From Turritopsis dohrnii (taxonomy: Eukaryota > Cnidaria > Hydrozoa > Anthoathecata > Oceaniidae), in NCBI GenBank assembly GCA_027922465.2, contig BQMF02000368.1, positions 310,001 through 374,000 of the forward strand: 64,000 nucleotides of DNA, read 5' to 3'. The notes beneath the pieces were generated by a model. That model was given only the letters and a program-made list of their open reading frames with translations. It was not told the origin of the DNA and did no database searches. The position numbers and the translations under genes were made by a program. Shown here piece by piece: positions 62,801-64,000 of the stretch; position 1 is the stretch's first letter; every line of letters begins with the position of its first letter.

Positions 62801-64000
62801 TGATCACAGACTTCTGAAATTTGTAACTAATATTATTGTTTATGTCTTTGAAATTCCTCTAAAACATAGGCTAAATTATGTTGACAGCTCTTCTTCCACC
62901 TCCTCCTCTTCTTTTGTACTGCTCCGATCCTTGCAAGAAACTTAATCTTGGCATACTTACCGTAACATATGTGGCACTTTATTATCAATGGCTTGTAAAA
63001 TAGTTAGCTTTAAACCATTGTTGGATTCTTCATTTGTTATTCTAAAACAAAATAAGTTTGTATATATACAATGAGTTGCCATTGTGTATTGCCTATTAAC
63101 ATTATTTTTCAAAATGAAAACTGACTTGTTCAAACTAGTTATCAGTTGCACACCCATTCCATTCAACAGAGCAGACAACTTGATGATGAAATCAATATTT
63201 GTGTCCTGAAGATAAATACAAGCTAACAATAACAAATCTAAATCTTTCAGAAACAGTTTTCTTGACTTAAGATTGGCCGAGCTCTACAACATGGGTACAT
63301 TTTCCAATTCACAAATTGAAATTTTCGTGACTGGATTCGCTCACAGGGTAAGGTGAATTTGACACATACTTTTCGAATTTAAACTCAGTAGAAATCCTTA
63401 CCCCGGTTACTAGTATAATATAATAATATTATAATAATATTGTTACACCATCATATAAATACCATTACAAATGTAGGATAACATATAGCGTAATGTAACA
63501 GAGATGTAACCTCACCTCAGTAATAACTGTCAAAACACCTTCCTTTCCAAGAGCAGTGGATAAAGATTCCACAAGGGCTGTCTTTCCGGAAGCATCCATA
63601 CCTTGATATTGTTAGGAAACACCTTTAGCTTACTTAGCTTACATATATGTATATTTTATAAATTAACAGTGATAATTACAACATTTTGCCTATAAAATCT
63701 ATTGTTTTTTTTTGTTAATCAACATAATAACTGACCTTTATTGGTAATTTCTAGAAGACATTCACAAGCGTCTTCACGTAATTCTTCGGATTTCAAATAA
63801 GAAAGGATAGAGCTGGGAAAATAATATTTTGTCATTATATTACACTCATAAAAAGAACAAACTGAATAACCTGTTTGGTATCATCAACTATGATTAAAAT
63901 GATCCAAACATTCATGCAAACAATTCACATACCTAATAAACCGATCATTTGCAATTAAGTTGATATCAATCCAAGATATGTATGCACCAATGACTTTCAG
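47864..64000 (-). CDS. XPOT: Exportin-T (tRNA export karyopherin), C-terminal 757 residues
   Basis: XPOT carries mature tRNA from nucleus to cytoplasm with RanGTP; it is an all-helical HEAT-repeat karyopherin. I traced 27 exons with GT-AG borders: 64000(edge)-63933, 63812-63736, 63601-63516, 63205-63126, 63041-62961, 61820-61634, 61377-61306, 61214-61162, 60895-60820, 60720-60661, 60589-60539, 60386-60318, 60178-60084, 54256-54184, 54110-54072, 53697-53641, 53458-53390, 53270-53194, 52855-52786, 50997-50839, 50485-50429, 50336-50241, 49721-49628, 49217-49150, 48949-48901, 48561-48455, 48067-47864. They sum to 2274 bases, exactly 758 codons with the stop, with no internal stop. Recognisable stretches: GAYISWIDINLIANDRFI, TRYERFF, NGVRQYLHRMIICLHEEILP, KDIQEFIPLINQ, LPACFMAPLKPTFDLNDAQ, PPEIIQEYS and the end KEFYSRAKT. 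About 200 N-terminal residues lie beyond the right edge. The donor of exon 50336-50241 (GTTTGC) is weak. Confidence 0.95.
48344..48430. repeat. Short palindromic element, copy 4 (XPOT intron)
   Basis: Arms CACTGTGATGAAGAGCATTT and GCTCCTTCACAGTGATTTTT around CATTGAAATAGTGCG. Confidence 0.75.
49456..49572. repeat. Short palindromic element, copy 5 (XPOT intron)
   Basis: Starts CCCAGCGGGCGAATATGTTG, then CGATAGAGTGCATTTCTATA and ATGCTCTTCGTAGCAGTGAT, ending ACGATTTTGC. Confidence 0.75.
49815..50196 (+). repeat. Minisatellite, 12 copies of a 31-32 bp unit
   Basis: Unit like GTGATAAGGACTGGAGGATG + GTGATTGGATAG. Ten copies are 32 bp and the last two 31 bp, filling 382 bases exactly. Copies 4-6 and 8-10 share a variant order (GATAGAGACTGGAAAATGG, then GATTAGGACT), showing growth by blocks. 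It lies in an XPOT intron; open frames across it are artefacts of the repeat. Confidence 0.95.
51023..51140. repeat. Short palindromic element, copy 6 (XPOT intron)
   Basis: Starts CCCAGCGGGCATATTTGTTA, then GAAGGAGTGCATTTCTATAG and ATGCTCTTCATTGCAGTGGC, ending ACGATTTTACCTACTG. The two ends pair as an imperfect terminal inverted repeat. Confidence 0.75.
51960..52370 (+). repeat. Diverged tandem repeat, about 3 units of about 125 bp
   Basis: Related stretches AAGGTGGTGATTTCGAATTT (52054), AAGGTGCTGATTTCGAATTT (52182) and GAAGATGTTGATTTTAAATT (about 52303), each within a longer similar unit carrying GGCCAAATTTGGAC. Lies in an XPOT intron. Confidence 0.75.
54575..56180. mobile_element. 1.6-kb non-autonomous element in XPOT intron 13
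   Basis: Left end GTGACTGTCTAGGGGATTTT and reversed right end GTGACCGTCCAAGGGATTTT. Possible AT dinucleotide duplication. The subterminal part is rich in TAACGTT / ATAACG motifs. No intact transposase. A third related end (CCCCTGGAACGTC) closes at 60040. Confidence 0.65.
56503..57726 (-). pseudogene. pogo/Tigger-type transposase in XPOT intron 13
   Basis: Exon 1 (57726-57591) begins MASQTNLHNFFKKRPVS and has a second similar motif QTSISTFLKP. The donor GTAAGG joins to TATTTAG at 57446 in phase, giving PYPPKKRAVGRPLKHYT (basic, AT-hook-like). Then an internal deletion with a frameshift (near 57365) leads to SLVGNMDETP, LPPMVIFKGKTD, a second frameshift near 57020, and SLLSFDAFSAHVTDGVK...TSKCQPMDVCLNKPFKA, the DDE_1 nuclease (Asp in MDET and in SFDAF). 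QTNLHNFF matches the PCNA-interacting (PIP) box Qxx[ILM]xx[FY][FY]; Drosophila pogo transposase is known to bind PCNA. The helix-turn-helix region is missing. Same strand as XPOT, fully inside the intron 60083-54257. Confidence 0.75.
57992..58411. mobile_element. Harbinger-like MITE (420 bp, TTA target site)
   Basis: Left AGCTTTTTTCACATGCACAT and its near-exact inverse at the right, flanked by TTA at 57989-57991 and 58412-58414. Interior holds inverted CTTACGACGATTTTCTT motifs (about 58107-58155). Confidence 0.85.
58440..58770 (+). pseudogene. HIRAN-like domain remnant in XPOT intron 13
   Basis: First frame: IEKEFFTECCVRGHHVYQSK and WEANIGSEEG. After a one-base shift near 58560 the next frame reads VEDKYAMALEYGDVTVGHVP, KFLSKVTYFYMKSGGKV and ITGKRQHTKYLPQGGMEL. 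This is the most complete version in the window of the HIRAN-like module (RGxHVY...W...G...DKYAxA...VGHVP...GG...VTGxR...LPQGG). The shift makes it a pseudogene unless an unseen splice bridges it. It is antisense to XPOT. Confidence 0.6.
58735..60040. repeat. TAACGATAT satellite arrays and element end in XPOT intron 13
   Basis: Two arrays in inverse relation: 58735-58860 (TTATCGTTAATATCGTTAAT type) and 59905-60015 (ATTAACGATATTAACGATAT type). The second leads into TTTGTTATCAAAATCCCCTG, a terminus shared with the element at 54575-56180, ending at 60040, only 44 bases from XPOT exon 60178-60084. Probably a second, larger copy whose left terminus I could not place. Confidence 0.5.
63280..63410 (+). 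repeat. Dispersed repeat in XPOT intron
   Basis: CGAGCTCTACAACATGGGTA followed by CTTTTCGAA-type sequence resembles 46815-46915 and, less well, 46345-46440. Confidence 0.6.

Overview
The window looks like nuclear DNA of an animal, most likely a cnidarian or another early-branching metazoan. This is inferred from its AT-rich sequence, a housekeeping gene split into many short GT-AG exons (exportin-T), a rhodopsin-type receptor, and a dense load of DNA transposons of kinds common in cnidarian genomes. Nothing bacterial (operons, ribosome binding sites, CRISPR) is present.

Layout. 0.8-1.8 kb: a class A GPCR on the minus strand. 3.35-4.1 kb: a GNAT-type N-acetyltransferase on the minus strand. 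4.1-11.2 kb: repeats, a broken HIRAN-like gene and a fragment of a pogo/Tigger-type transposase. 11.25-20.59 kb: one large two-gene DNA transposon of the ISL2EU type, bounded by 65-bp terminal inverted repeats. It carries a SAP/SWIM/YqaJ-nuclease gene (plus strand) and a THAP plus DDE transposase gene (minus strand). The transposase is split by a 3.2-kb transposon with 5-bp target duplications, which is itself split by a 1.06-kb element with 9-bp duplications. 22.4-28.15 kb: a decayed gene for a beta-helix, cysteine-rich, multi-pass membrane protein on the minus strand, broken by stops, frameshifts and three separate transposon insertions (one with a fourth nested in it). 28-42.9 kb: gene-poor DNA with several MITEs, a 3.1-kb hAT-like element and a 268-bp inverted repeat that reads as exact. 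42.96-44.28 kb: an intact single-exon BAHD-type acyltransferase, unexpected in an animal. 45.2-46.2 kb: a GC-rich-ended transposon holding a HIRAN-like ORF and a transposase helix-turn-helix remnant. 47.86 kb to the right edge: the last 27 exons of exportin-T (XPOT) on the minus strand, all in frame (757 codons plus stop). One 5.8-kb XPOT intron holds a pogo-type transposase with PCNA-binding-like motifs, MITEs and another HIRAN-like remnant.

How the parts relate. The intact genes (GPCR, acetyltransferase, BAHD enzyme, XPOT) show no functional link with each other. The most notable system is the ISL2EU-type element, where a THAP/DDE transposase travels with a DNA-binding YqaJ nuclease. Both genes carry in-frame stops, so this copy is dead, but removing the inner insertion and one target copy gives back a continuous 518-codon frame interrupted only by two stops. 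The second recurring theme is HIRAN-like fragments found three times, each in transposon-rich DNA. All calls come from reading the sequence; no database search was run.
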